Source: Cymbidium sinense
Taxonomy: Eukaryota > Streptophyta > Magnoliopsida > Asparagales > Orchidaceae
NCBI GenBank assembly: GCA_021442155.1
Contig: CM038216.1
Span: 90,321,666-90,385,665 of the forward strand
Direction: 5' to 3'
DNA: 64,000 nucleotides
Position 1 is the stretch's first letter. Each line of letters starts with the position of its first letter. The position numbers and the translations under genes are program-made. Shown one piece after another: positions 23,421 through 36,170 of this stretch. Under the pieces are notes generated by a model that saw only the letters and a program-made list of their open reading frames with translations, made no database searches and was not told the origin of the DNA.

Positions 23421-26400
23421 AAACCTTAAACCCTAAACCCTAAATCATAAAACCCTAAACCCGAAACCCAAAATGCAAAACCATAAACCATAAACCCTAA
23501 ATCTTAATCCCTAAACCCTAAACCCTAAAACATACAACCCTAAAACATATAACCCTAAACCCTAAATGCTAAAAACCTAATAACTTAAACCTAAACTAAA
23601 TAAAACCTAAAAATAAAATAAATAGATAAATAACATAAAAAATAAAATAAAATAAAAAACTATACAAAAACTTAAACCTAAACCTAAACCTAAAAATAAA
23701 AATAAAATAAAATAAATAATTAAAACTAAAATAAATAAATAAAATCCTTAACTAAACTAAAAATGAAAATAAACCTAAAAATAGAAAACCTAAATAAAAT
23801 AAAAATTGAACCTAAAATAAAAATAAGATAAACCTAAAATAAAATATAATAAAAACTAAGTAAAAACATAAACCTAAAAACTGAAACTAAAAATTAAACC
23901 TAAAAATAAATAAAAAATAAAACATAAACTGTGAACTTAGAAAACCTAAACCTAATAAAATAAAATAAAATAAACCTAACCCTAAACTAAAAATTACTGA
24001 ACAAAAATAAATAAAACCTAAACCTAAACATAAAATAAACTAAAACTTAATAAACTAAAAATAGACCAAAACCAAAACCTAAAAATAAAAAATAAAATCT
24101 AAACATAAAAATAAAATAAAAATAAAACTAAACTAAAGAATAAACATAAACCTAAACCTAAACTTAAAAAAATAAAATAAAATAAGTAAACTTAAAATAA
24201 ACAGACTAAACTAAATAAAAATAAAAAATTAACATAAATAAAAATTAAAAATAAAATAAATAAAAATATATAAATAATAAATTAAATAAACCTAAACCAA
24301 ATGGTTTACTTATTTAAAAAAACCCTAAACCCTAAAACTAACCCTAAACCCTAAACCCTAAACCCTAAACCTACAACCCTAAACCCTAAACCTAAACCCT
24401 AAACTCTAAACCCTAAGCTAACCCAAAATCCTAAATCTTAAACCCAACCTGACCACAAACCTAAACCTTCCAAACCCACTGAACCTAAAAAAATAACCCA
24501 TATAATAAAGCCCTTAAAACCAAACCCTAAACTAACCTGAAGCCATAAACCCTAAAACAACGTTAAACTCAGCTAAACCAAAACCTAAACCCTATTGACT
24601 AAAACACTACCTACCCTAAAACTAAACCCTGAGCCTCTCAACCATATCACTAAATCCTAAACCCCTCCTAAACCATCACTAAAACCTAAATAAACAAAAT
24701 AAATAAATAAATAAAATAAACCATAAATGCTAAAAACCTAAAAACCTAAACCTAAACTAAATAAAACCTAAAAATAAAATAAATAAATAAATAAAACCAA
24801 AACTAAATAACATAATAAATAAAATAAAATAAAAAATTTAAACTATAAATATAATAAATAAAAACCTAAATTAACCTAAAAATTAAAATAATCTGAAAAA
24901 TAGAAAACCTAAATAAAATAAAAAATGAATGTAAAATAAAAAAAATAAACCTAAAATAAAATAAAATAAAATGAAAACAAAATAAAAACCTAAAGCTAAA
25001 AAATAGACCTAAAAATTAAACTTAAAAATAAATAAAAAATAAAACCTAAACCGTGAACTAAAAAAAACCTAACCTTAAAAAAATAAATAAAAGAAACCTG
25101 AACTTAAACTAAAATAAACTAAACAAAAATAAATAAAACCAAGACCTAAACTTAAAATAAACTAAACATAAACCCTAAACTAAATAAAATAAAATACACT
25201 AAAAATAAACCTAAACTAAACTAAAAAATAAAATCTAAAAATAAACCTAAAAGCTAAACTAAAATATATAAAATAAAAACCTAAACCTAATCCTAAAAAT
25301 AAAAAATAAAACCTAAACATAAAAAATAAAAAAAAAATAAAACTAAACTAAAAATTAAACATAAACCTAAACCTGCACCTAAAAAATAAACTAAAATAAA
25401 TAAACATAAAATAAATAAACTAAGCTAAATAAAAATACAAAATTAACCTAAATAAAAATAAAAAATAAAATAAATAAAAAATAAACAAAATAAACCTAAA
25501 CCTAACAGTTTATTTAATTAAAAAAACTAAAAAAAACCCTAAACCCTAAACACTAAACCCTCAACCCTAAACCCTAAATCCTAAACCCTAAACCCAAAAC
25601 CTAAACCCTAAAATTAACACTAAACCCTAAACCTTAAACCTACAAACATAAACGCTAAACCTAAACCCCAAACCTTAAACTAACCATAAATCCTAAATTT
25701 TAATCCTTAAACTCTAAACCCTAAACCCTAAACCAAACTCAAATCCTTGAACCCTAAAACTAACCAAACCATAAACCCTTAAACCCAAAACCAAACCCTA
25801 AACTAACCATAAACCTAAATCCCTAAACCATAAAATCCTTACAGAAGCTAAAACAAGATAACCCTAAACCCTAAACCCAATTGACTAAACACTAAACACA
25901 TAAAAACCTAAACCTCAACTAAATAAAACTTAAAAATAATATAATTAAAAAAACATAAACCTTAAAACCTGAAAACCTAAACCTAAACTAACTAAAACCA
26001 AAAAATAAAATAAAATAATTAGAAAAATTTAAATCAAAATAAAATTAAAACTTAAATTAAAACTTAAAACTAAACCTAAAAATAAAATAAAATAAACTAG
26101 TAAAAATAAACTAAAATAAATTAATAATAACCTAAACTAAACTAAAAAATAAAATAAACCTAAGAATAAAAACCAATATAAAATAAAAACTAAACTTAAG
26201 AAAAAAATAAAATAATATTAAAATAAACCTCAAATAAAAGAAAATAAAAACTTAATAAAAACCTAAACCTAAAAATTAATCCTAAAAAAAAAACATTAAC
26301 CCTAAACTGAAAAAGCTTAAATTTAAAATATAAATATAATAAACTAAATAAAATAAACTAAAGTAAAATAAATAAAACCTAAACCTAAACCTAAACCTAA

Positions 26401-28176
26401 ACTAAATAAAATAAAATAAACTAAAATAAACCAAAGTTTAAACAAAATAATAAAACCTAAAATAAACCTAAGATAAAACATTAAACCCGAACCTAAAAAA
26501 AATAAAATAAAACATAAACCTAAACTTAAAATAAAATCAAACAAATAAACCTAAAAAACCTAAAAAAAAAAAAAAAATAAAATAAAACTCAGCAGAAAAA
26601 TAAACCTAAACCTAAGAAACAAACTAAAATAAAATACCAAAACTAAAATAAATAAACCTAAAATAATAAACAAAACTAATAAAAAATAAAAATTAAACAT
26701 AAATATAAATAAAAAATAAAATAAACTAAAATAAATAAAAATTATACTAAATAAACCAAAACCTATCGGTTTACTTATTTTAATTAAAAATTATAAACCC
26801 TAAACCCTAAAGCCTAAAGCCTAAATACTAAACCTTTAACCCTAAACCCTAAATCCTAACCTAAAAATGTAAACCCTAAAAGCTTAAACCCTAAACCCAA
26901 AAAACCTAAAAACCTAAACCTAAATTAAATAAAACCCAAAATAAAATAAATAAAATACAAACATAAATAAAAGAAGTAAATAAAACCTAAACTAAAACCT
27001 AAACCTAAACCTAAAATGAACATAAAATAAACTAAAAAAATAATAATAATAAAATAAATTAAAAGCTAAACTAAACTAAAAAAAATAAAATAAACCTTAG
27101 AATAAAAAACCTAAATAAAATGAAAACTAAACATAAATAAAAGTAAAAGAAAATTAAAAAAATGAAATAAAAACTAAATGAAAACCTAAACCTAAAAATA
27201 AAAATAAAATAAAAATTAAACCCTAAACAAAAAAACCTAAACCTAAAATAAAAATTAAATTAACAAAATAAAATTCACCTAAACCTAAATAAAATATATT
27301 AACTTAAGTACATACCTAAACCTAAACTTAAACTAAATAAAATAAAATAAAATAAACTAAAAATAAACCTAAACATTAAAAAAAATCAAAAATAAACCTA
27401 AAACCTAAACCTATAAAAATAAACAAATACCTAAACCTAAACCTAATCCTTAAAAAAATAAAATAGAAAATCTAAACTAAAATTAATAAACTTCACATAA
27501 ATAAACTAAACTAGATGAAAATATAAAATAAAATAAACGAAAATAAATAAAAATAGACTAAATAAACTAAATAAACCTAAACCTACCGTTTACTTAATTT
27601 CAAAAAAAACCATAAATCCAAATCCTAAACCCTAAACCCTAAACCTACAACCCTTAACCCTAAACCCCTGAACCCTAACCCTAAACCCTAAACCGTAAAA
27701 GCATAAACCACAAACCCTAAAGCTCTAAACCCCAGACCACAAAACCTAAACTATCTATCCTGACCTGAACTAAATCCTAGGCATACCAGCCACCTGTGCC
27801 CTACCACCCAATGCTAAACCCCAGAACCTCCTAAACCCTGACTAAACCTGCACCCTAAACCCTGATAATCTACCATAAATCATCCACTAAATCTAAACCA
27901 CTAAACCACACCCTAAACTCAAAACCTCTAAACAAAAACAACAAACCAAACCCTTAAAACTCTAAACAAACACTGACCACCCTAAATCTTAAAAGCATAA
28001 ACTAAAACCCTAAACTAAACCTAAACTAAACTAAATCGTAAACCCTAAACTATAACCATAAACTCTAAACCATAAACCCCAAACCCTAAACCTAAACCTA
28101 AAGTAACAAAATAAATTAAAAAATAAACCATAAAACCTAAAACCCAATAAACTTAAACCTAAACCTAAACCCTAAG
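23421..28176 (+). repeat. Run of four higher-order units without cassette
   Basis: Successive A-rich blocks begin near 23575, 24755, 25905 and 26905. They end at boxes near 24298-24318 (TGGTTTACTTATTT), 25503-25520 (AGTTTATTTAATT), 26762-26780 (CGGTTTACTTATTTT) and 27580-27600 (CGTTTACTTAATTT), giving spacings of about 1.2, 1.26 and 0.82 kb. CCCTAAA blocks separate them. A mildly GC-shifted block lies at about 27720-27990. The cassette 5' flank (AAGTAACAAAATAAATT) is near 28100. No gene is visible. Confidence 0.83.
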
Positions 28177-28640
28177 AATAGGCAGAACCTTGACGGTAGG
28201 AAAATCACTATCAACCAGGCTCAGTCTAGATCTAGCAGTGGAGGTGAAGGCCGAGGAGGTTGTTATCATAGTGGTGGTGGGAGATCTAAAGATGCTGGTG
28301 GATATGGAGGTGGTAGTCGGAGCAGCAGTGGTTATGGAAGTGGGAACCATGGTTGTGGCGGAGGGAGAGATCAGGGATATGATGGTGGATTCTGTTACTC
28401 GAGAGGCTGCGATGGTTCTGATGGGAACTGGAGAAACTGAAGAACAGCCAATCCGATCTGCTGCTTATGGAACTATGTCTTTATAATAGACACGGTTCTA
28501 GCTATCTAGGGTTTTTGATTTACTCTATGTGGACTCATTTTTTAACTATGTCATCACTCATGTCTTAGAAAACTTGGTGTGCTATTTGGTTGATGAAATC
28601 AAAAAGCATAAATGTTGAATATGAATTTGTTCACTGTTAA
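28177..28640 (+). pseudogene. GR-RBP last exon + 3'UTR, copy 7: exon fully open
   Basis: The only copy with an uninterrupted exon: 28177-28440 reads 87 codons and a TGA. It begins NRQNLDGRKITINQAQSRSS (end of the RRM), continues with SSGGEGRGG, GGYGGGSRSSSGYGSGN and GGGRDQGYDGG, and ends YSRGCDGSDGNWRN-stop. An AG at 28175-28176 could act as a splice acceptor. Some decay is visible even here: Gly-to-Arg at the second codon and a shortened central tail lacking the SDGGYN segment. The first exon, with RNP1/RNP2, is not in the window, so an RNA-binding protein could only result by splicing from elsewhere. The 3'UTR runs to TTGTTCACTGTTAAG. Family role: RNA chaperone/RNA binding in stress and clock responses. 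Confidence 0.85.
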
Positions 28641-29929
28641 GAATCAAAACCAAAACCCTAAACTCTAAACTATAACCCTAAACCTAAAACCAAAACCCTA
28701 AATGCTAAACCCTAAAACCCAAACCCTAAAACAAACCTAAACCTAAACCTAAACCCACACCCTAAACCCTAAACCTTAAACCCCAAACCCCAAACGCTAA
28801 ACCCTAAAGTCTAAACCCTAAACTAACCCTAAACCATAAACCCTAAAAAGTTAAATACCTAAACCTAAACTAAATAAACCCTAAAAATAAAATAAATAAA
28901 GAAAACTAAACCAAAATAAAGTAAAATAAAATTAAAACATAAACCTAAACATAAACCAAAACCTAAACCTAAATAAAATAAACTAAAATAAATAAAATAA
29001 ATAAAATAAATAAAAACCTAAATAAAATAAAAATAAAAACCTAAATAAAATAAAAACTAAACCTAAAATAAAAATAAAATAATCCTAAAATAAAAATAAA
29101 ATAAGCCTTAAATAAAATAAAATAAAATAAAAACAAAATAAAATCTTAAACCTAAAAAATAAACCTAAAAATAAAACCATAAAATAAAAAAAAAAACCTA
29201 AACCCTAAACTAAAAAAAAACCAAACTTAAAGCTAAACTAAAATAGATTGAACTAAAATTAATAAAACCAAAACCTAAACCTAAACTAAATAAAATAAAA
29301 TAAACTAAAAATAAACATAAACCTAAACTAAAAAATAAAAGCTAAAAGTAAACTTAAAATAAAAACCTTAAACCATAAACTAAAATAATAAAATAAACAC
29401 CTAAACCTAAACCTTAAAATAAAAAATAAAACGTAAACCTAAAAAATAAAATAAAAATAAACTAAACTAAACTAAAAAATAAAATAAAATAAAAAACCTA
29501 AGCTAAAATAAATAACCATAAAATAAATAACCTTAATTAAATAAAAATAAAAATAAATCTAAATAAAAATTAAAAATAAAATAAAGTAAAATAAATAAAA
29601 AATAAAATAAATAAACCTAAACCTATAAGTTTGCTTAAATTAAAAATAATAAAAAATAAATAAAAAATAAAAATAAAATAAAATAAACCTTAATCCTAGA
29701 CCCAAAACCCCAAACCCTAAACCTACAACCATAAACCCTAAACCTAAACCCTAAAACACAGAGCCCTACACAGTAAACCCTAAACCCTAATCCCTACTGC
29801 TACCCTAAAGCCTAAAACCTACAGCCTTAGACCCTAAATCCTAAACCCTAAACCCCAAACCCCAAACCCTAAACCCTAAACCCTAAACCATAAACCCTAA
29901 ATCCTATAAACCTAAAAAGCCTAATTATA
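28641..29929 (+). repeat. CCCTAAA block and one higher-order unit
   Basis: CCCTAAA words to about 28850, then the A-rich block from about 28858 to the box near 29622-29641 (AAGTTTGCTTAAATT), then CCCTAAA words. No gene is seen. Confidence 0.83.
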
Positions 29930-31215
29930 AGCTAAATAAAAAACCTAAACCTAAGTAAAATAAATAAATAAAATAAAATAAAAACCTAAAGTAAAACCTA
30001 AATCTAAACCTAAACCTAAACCTAGACCTAAAAATAAAAACTAAATTAAAATAAAATTAATAAAAACAAAACTAAAAAATAAAATAAACCTAAAATATAA
30101 AAAACCTAAATAAAATAAAACTAACATAAAAAACCTAAAATTAAATAAAATAAAATAAAAACTAAAAAAATGTGAACCTGAAAATAAATAAATAATAAAA
30201 TCTAAACCCTAAACTAATAAAAAAACCTAAACCTAAAATAAACTAAATCAAATAAACATAAACCTAAATTAAAATAAACTAAATAAAAATACATAAACGT
30301 AAACCCTAAAATAAAATAAACTAAACCTAAACCCTTAATAAAACAAAATAAAATAAATGAAAATAAACCTAAACCTAAACTAAAAAAAACTTAAAATTAA
30401 AACCTAAAATAAAAACCTAAAACTTAAACCTAAAAAAATAAAATAAAAACTAAACTAAACCTAAAAATAAAAAAATATAACATAAACCTAAAAAATAACA
30501 TAAAATAACACTAAACTTAAAAATAAACCTAAACCTAAACCTAAACCTAAACCTAAAAAATAAACTAAAATAAAAAAACCTAAACTAAAATAAATAAAGC
30601 TGAAATAAATAAAATAAACTAAATAAAATATTTAAATAAATGTAAATAAAAAAATATAATTATCAAAAATAAATAAAAAATAAACTAAATTTACCTACAC
30701 CTACCGATTTACTTAATTAAAAAAAACCAAAATCCTAAACCCAAAATCTTAAACCCTAAACCCTAAACGCTTAACCAGAAAACTAATCCTAAACCCTACA
30801 CCCTAAATCTATAACCCGAAACCTACAACCCTAAACCTAAACCCTAAACATAAAAAATCGTAATCCCTAAACCCTAAAAAAAAACTAAAATAAATAAAAA
30901 ATAGACTAAATAAACCTAAACTTACTAGTTTACTAATTTCAAAAAATTAAAAAAACCACAACCTTTAAATCCTAAACCTTAATCCCTAAATCCTAGACTG
31001 ACCCCAAACCCTAGGCATGACCATAACTAAACTTAAACCCTAAAACTAAGCCCTGCACCTACCCTAAACCCTGATCCCTGGCAGGCTAAAACTTTGGGTC
31101 CTAGGCTTAAACCCTAAACCACACAGACCTGTAACCATGGACCCTGACCCTGAGCCCTGGGCCCCAAACACCTAAACCTGACCCTGACCACTGACCACAC
31201 CCTATCCTAAAGCTA
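29930..31215 (+). repeat. Tandem duplication C, copy 1 (about 1.29 kb)
   Basis: AGCTAAATAAAAAACCTAAA at 29930, AACTAAATCAAATAAACATA near 30242, the box near 30705-30720 and a second box form, AGTTTACTAATTTC, near 30926, all recur about 1.27-1.29 kb downstream in the same order. It ends with a GC-shifted block at about 31000-31200. Confidence 0.85.
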
Positions 31216-32240
31216 AATATAAGCTAAATAAAACTTATACCTAAGTAAAATAAATAAATAAAATAAAATAAAACCTAAAGTAAAACCTAAACCTAAACCT
31301 AAACCTAAACCTGGACCTAAAATAAAACTAAATTAAAATAAAATTAATAAAACCTTAACTAAACTAAAATAAAATAAACCTAAAATATAAAACCTAAATA
31401 ATAAAACTAACATAAAACCCAAATAAATAAAATAAAATAAAATAAAAACAAAAAAAATGTGTACCTGAAAATAAATAAATAATAAAATTTAAACCCTAAA
31501 CTAACAAAAAAAACCTAAACCTAAAATAAACTAAATCAAATAAACATAAACCTAAACTAAAATAAACTAAATAAAAATACATAAATGCAAACCCTAAAAT
31601 AAAATAAACTAAACCTAAACCCTTAATAAAACAAAATAAAATAAATTGAAAATAAATTTAAACCTAAACTAAAAAAAACCTAAAATTAAAACTTAAAATA
31701 AAAACCTAAAACCTAAACTTAAAAAAATAAAATAAAAACTAAAACTAAACCTAAAAATAAAAAATATAACATAAACCTAAAAAATAACATAAAATAACAC
31801 TACATTAAAAATAAACCTAAACCTAAACCTAAACCTAAAAAATAAACTAAAATAAAAAAACCTAAAATAAAATAAACAAAGCTGAAATAAATAAACTAAA
31901 CTAAATAAAATATTTAAATAAATGTAAATAAAAAAATATAACTATCAAAAATAAATAAAAAACAAACTAAATTTACCTAAACCTACCGGTTTACTTAATT
32001 AAAAAAAACCAAAATCCTAATCCCAAAATCTTAAACCCTAAACCTTAAATGCTTAACCAAAAAACTAATCCTAAACTGCCCTCTCACCACGGAGCACAAC
32101 CCTAAACCTAAACCCTAAACCTAAAAAACCCTAATCCCTAAACCCTAAAAAAAACTAAAATAAATATAAAATAGACTAAATAAACATAAACTTAATAGTT
32201 TACTAATTTCAAAAAAATAAAAAAACCATAAACTTTAAAT
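31216..32240 (+). repeat. Tandem duplication C, copy 2
   Basis: Close copy of 29930-31215: AGCTAAATAAAACTTATACC near 31215, AACTAAATCAAATAAACATA near 31529, boxes near 31984 and AGTTTACTAATTTC near 32195. It is among the least diverged duplicate pairs in the array, suggesting a recent unequal exchange. Confidence 0.85.
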
Positions 32241-33060
32241 CCTAAACCAATCCTACCCACAGGACCTAAACCCAACTCTAAACCCAACCCAACCTACCCT
32301 AAGCTTAATCCCTGGCCTTAAGGCCCTAAACCATAAAGCATAAAATGCTAAAGCCTAAACCCTAAACTCTACCATAAACCCTGACCTAAACATGGGCAGC
32401 TTAAGCATAGAATAAAACCACGAACTCTAAACCACGGGACCACACACTCACAGGCCCTGAGTGCTAGATCTTAAATCATAAACGTTAAACCCTGGCCACA
32501 GACCTCTGACCTCTGAGCCACACTGGGCCCTGGGCCCTGGCTCATCTGGTGGACTGACCAGGCCACTAAAACCCTAAACCCTAAAGGCTGAGCACTAAAG
32601 CTGACCCTGACATTAAACCCTTAAACCAGGCACAAAATCCTGATCCCTGGAGTCCTGGGCCCTGGGCCCTGGGCGTGAGCACTCTAGGCCCTGACCCACC
32701 ATCTGATCCTAAACTGCCAGGCCTGCACGGATCTGCAACTGAGCTGGGCCCTAAACTTAAAGGCCTAAAACTAAAGATGGATAAAATGGACTAAATAAAC
32801 CTGGGCTTTACTGGTTTGGTGGTTTCAAAACCTGGGCTTTAAACCTAAGGCCCTGAGCCCTGGGACTGGGCCCCAGACAGTTATGGAGTTCTAAACTAGG
32901 CCACTCCAGCCAGTCACTGAGCCTGACTCTGACCCCAGATAATAAAGGCATATCTAAACCCTGACCCTGACCTAAACCTGGGCCCAGGCCCTAAGAATAA
33001 ATCCTGGCCCACTCTAAACTATGACCCTGGGCTCTAGGCCACTAAATCTGGATCTTATGA
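32241..33060 (+). repeat. Strongly GC-shifted telomeric variant block
   Basis: The strongest such block: CCCTGGGCCCTGGGC near 32655-32675, CTGACC, CTGAGCC and CCAGGCC throughout. At 32770-32845 it contains a third, altered copy of the unit end found at 32150-32240: GACTAAATAAACCT is kept, but CTTAATAGTTTAC reads CTTTACTGGTTTGG. The differences are mostly A-to-G on this strand. No gene is seen. Confidence 0.72.
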
Positions 33061-36000
33061 ACCCTGACCCTCCACCCACCCTACTGACCATAAACCCTAA
33101 ATGCTAAACCCTAAACCCTACTTTATATCATGTCTACTGACTTAAACCCTTTAAACCCTAAACCAGCTAAACACTAAAGTTTAAACCACTAAACACTAAA
33201 CACTAAAAGCATAAAACCTAAAATCCTAAACCTTCCCTAAACCCCTAAACCTAAACCCTAACCTAACCATCCACCCTAAACCCCAAACCTTAAACCTAAA
33301 CCTAAAGTAACTAAATAAATTAAAAAAAGAAACCTAAACCTCAAAACTTAACAAACCTTAACCTAAACCTAAACCCTAAGAATGTGCGGAACTTTGATGG
33401 CAGAAATATCATCATTAACTAGGATCAGTCTAGATCTAGCGGTGGAGGTGAAGGCAAAGGTGGCGATTATCACAATGTTATTGGGGGATCTGAAGGTGCT
33501 GGTGGATATTGAGGTGGTGGTCAGAGTAGTGGTGGTTATGGAAGCGAGAGGAGTGATAGAGGTTACAACCTTAGTTATTGCAGAGGCAGAGATCGGGGAT
33601 GTGATGGTGGATCCCTCTACTAGAGATGCCCGGGTGGTTCTGATGGGAATTGGAGAAATTAAAGAATGATTGATCTGATCTACTTCTTATGAAACTGTCT
33701 TTACAATAGAGATGGTTTTAATTATCTAATTTTTTTTGAGTTTCTCTATGCGTGCTCATTTTCGATCTATGTCATGGGTTATGATTAGAAAATTATTGTG
33801 TCACTTGATTGATGAAATCAAAAAGAAGAAATGCCGAATTTGAATTTGTTCTCTACATAAAAAAACAAAAATCCTAAACTCTAAACTAAAACTAGAACTT
33901 TAAACCAAAAACCAAAACCCTAAACCCTAAACCCTAAAAATCCTAAACCCTGAAACCATAAAACCCTAAAACCCTAAACCCTAAACCCTAAAACTTATAC
34001 CCTAAACCCTAAACCCTAAACAACAAACCCCAAACCCTAAGCCCTAAACCCTAAACCTCAAACTAACCCTAAACCTTAAACCCTAAAAAGCTAAACCTTA
34101 TACCAAAATTAAATAAGACCTTAAAATAAATAAATAAATAAACTTAAACCAAATTTAAATTAAAAAATTAAATTAAATTAATTTAAAACCTAAACCTAAA
34201 CTAAAATAAAAATAAAATAAAAAATTAAAACTAAACTAAAATAAAATAAATAAAAACCTTAATTAAACTAAAAAATAAAACCTAAATTAAATAAAAACTA
34301 AACCTAAAATAAAAATAAAATAAACCTAAATATAAAATAAAAAACTAAATAAATACCTAAATCTAAAATATAAACCTAAAATAAATAAAAAATAAAACCT
34401 AAACCCAAAATAAAAAATCCTAAATTTAAAATAAAAATAAAATAAACCTAAACCTAAACTAAAATGAATAAAACCAAAGATCAAACCTAAAATATACTAA
34501 ACCTAAACTTAAACCTAAACTAAATAAAATAAAATAAACTAAAATAAACATAAACCAAAACTAAAAAATAAAACCTAAAATAAACCTAAAACATAATACT
34601 AAGAAAATAAAATAAACACTAAACCTAGTAAAATAAAAAATAAAGCCAAAACCTAAAAATAAAATAAAAATTAAACTAAACTAAAAAAATAAACCTAAAC
34701 CTAAACTTAAAAACTAACTAAAATAAATAATGTATACTAAATAATAATAAAAATAAACCTAAGTAAAAATATAATATAAAATAAATTAAAATAAATAAAA
34801 TAAATAAATAAACCTAAACCAACTGCATTACTTAAATTAAAAAGAATAAAAAAAATCTTAATCTGAAACCCTAAACTCTAAAATAAATCCTAGTACCAAA
34901 ACCTACAACCAAAAACCCTAAACCCTACAACCCTAAACCCTAAACCCTAAACTTTAATCCCTAAACCTTAAAATCCTAAACCCTAATCTCTAATCCTGAG
35001 CCCCTAAACCACTAAAAACAACCCTGGACCCAAACCCTAAACCCTAAAGACCTAAAAATCTAAACCTAAACTAAATAAAACCTAAAAATAAAATAAATAA
35101 AAAACTTAAACCTACATAAAATTAAAAGATAAAATAAAATAAAAACCTGAATTAAAACTTAAAACTAAACCTAAACCTAAAATAAAATAGAAAATAAAAA
35201 CTAAAATAAAATAAAATAAATAAAAATCTAAACTAAACTAAAAAAAACTTGAACCTAAACCTAAAATTAAAAAATAAAACCTAAACATTAAAAATAAAAT
35301 AAAAATAAAACAAAATAAAAAATAAACATAAACCTAAACCTTAAAAATAAACTAAATAAAAAAACATAAACTAAAATAAATAAATCTAAAAGAAATAAAC
35401 TAAACTAAATACAAATAAAAAATAACCAAAATAAAAATAAGAAATTAAATAAACTAATATAAAGGCAAGTAAACTAAATAAATCTAAACTTGGGTTGCTT
35501 AATTAAAATAAAACCACACCACATTAAAGCCTAAATCCTAAACCCTAAATCCTAAAACCTAAACACTAATCTTAAAACCTTAAACCTATGACCCTATGCC
35601 CTAAACCCTAAACCCTAAAAAACCCAAAACACTAAACTCTGGGCCCTACTAACCACTAAACTCAGACCCTGAGCCCTAAACCCTAAACCATTATCCAACT
35701 GTCATAGCTGCTGACCTGGAGCCTGCACCCTACCTAAACCTGGGCTTAAAAGGCCTGATCCTGACCCAAATCTAAGTGAAATAGATGGTAAATAAAGCTA
35801 GGCTTTTGCTAAATAAAGACCAGTTTGCTAATTTCAAAGACCTGGGCTTTAGATCCTGGGCCACCAGGCCCTAGGCCCTGGGACCTGGGCCAAGGCTCAC
35901 TGGGCCCTGAGCTGATCCTGAGGCTGACAGGCCCTGAGTAATGAGGCGTGGCTGCTGAGGCTGAGCCCAAACTGGGCTCACAGGCCCTGGGCCCTGGCTG

Positions 36001-36100
36001 AAAGCCAGGGCCAGGCCCTAAGACCCTGGGCGCTGAGGCATGACCTGGGCTCTGGGCGCTAAATGTTGGTCTTAAATCATGGGCCCTAAACCCTGGGCAG
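33061..36100 (+). repeat. Tandem duplication D, copy 1 (about 3.05 kb)
   Basis: Carries GR-RBP copy 8, then AAATTAAATTAATTTAAAACC near 34160, an A-rich unit with a degraded box near 34825, a second A-rich unit (CTTAAACCTACATAAAATTA near 35107), and a GC-shifted end. Matched in order by 36101-38590. Confidence 0.83.
33381..33860 (+). pseudogene. GR-RBP last exon + 3'UTR fragment, copy 8
   Basis: The frame is conserved over the whole exon, 33381-33662 (94 codons including TAA). It begins NVRNFDGRNIIIN, then TAG replaces the family Gln codon CAG, followed by DQSRSSGGGEGKGG, GGSEGAGGY, a TGA for Gly, GGGQSSGGYGSERSDRGYN, GRDRGCDGGS, a TAG for Ser, and GGSDGNWRN-stop. No frameshift, three nonsense codons. 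This gives the best view of the ancestral exon length. The 3'UTR runs to TTGTTCTCTACATAA. AG precedes the exon at 33379-33380. Confidence 0.87.
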
Positions 36101-36170
36101 CCACCACACCCTACTGACCCTGGGCCCTGACCCTAAATCTCCACCCACCCTAAACTTTTATATCAGACCT
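35590..36170 (+). repeat. Strongly GC-shifted telomeric variant block
   Basis: CCCTGGGCC, CTGACC, GGCGCTGAGGC and CTGAGCC words dominate. At 35790-35830 a unit end is recognisable in altered form (GACCAGTTTGCTAATTTC for the AGTTTACTAATTTC box). The corresponding part of duplication D copy 2 (38591-38930) is CCCTAAA/CCACTAAA-like and less shifted. Confidence 0.68.

Noticed and set aside
28177..28440. Complete functional GR-RBP gene
   Set aside because: The RRM-encoding first exon is not present anywhere in the window; only the last beta strand and Gly-rich tail are encoded.
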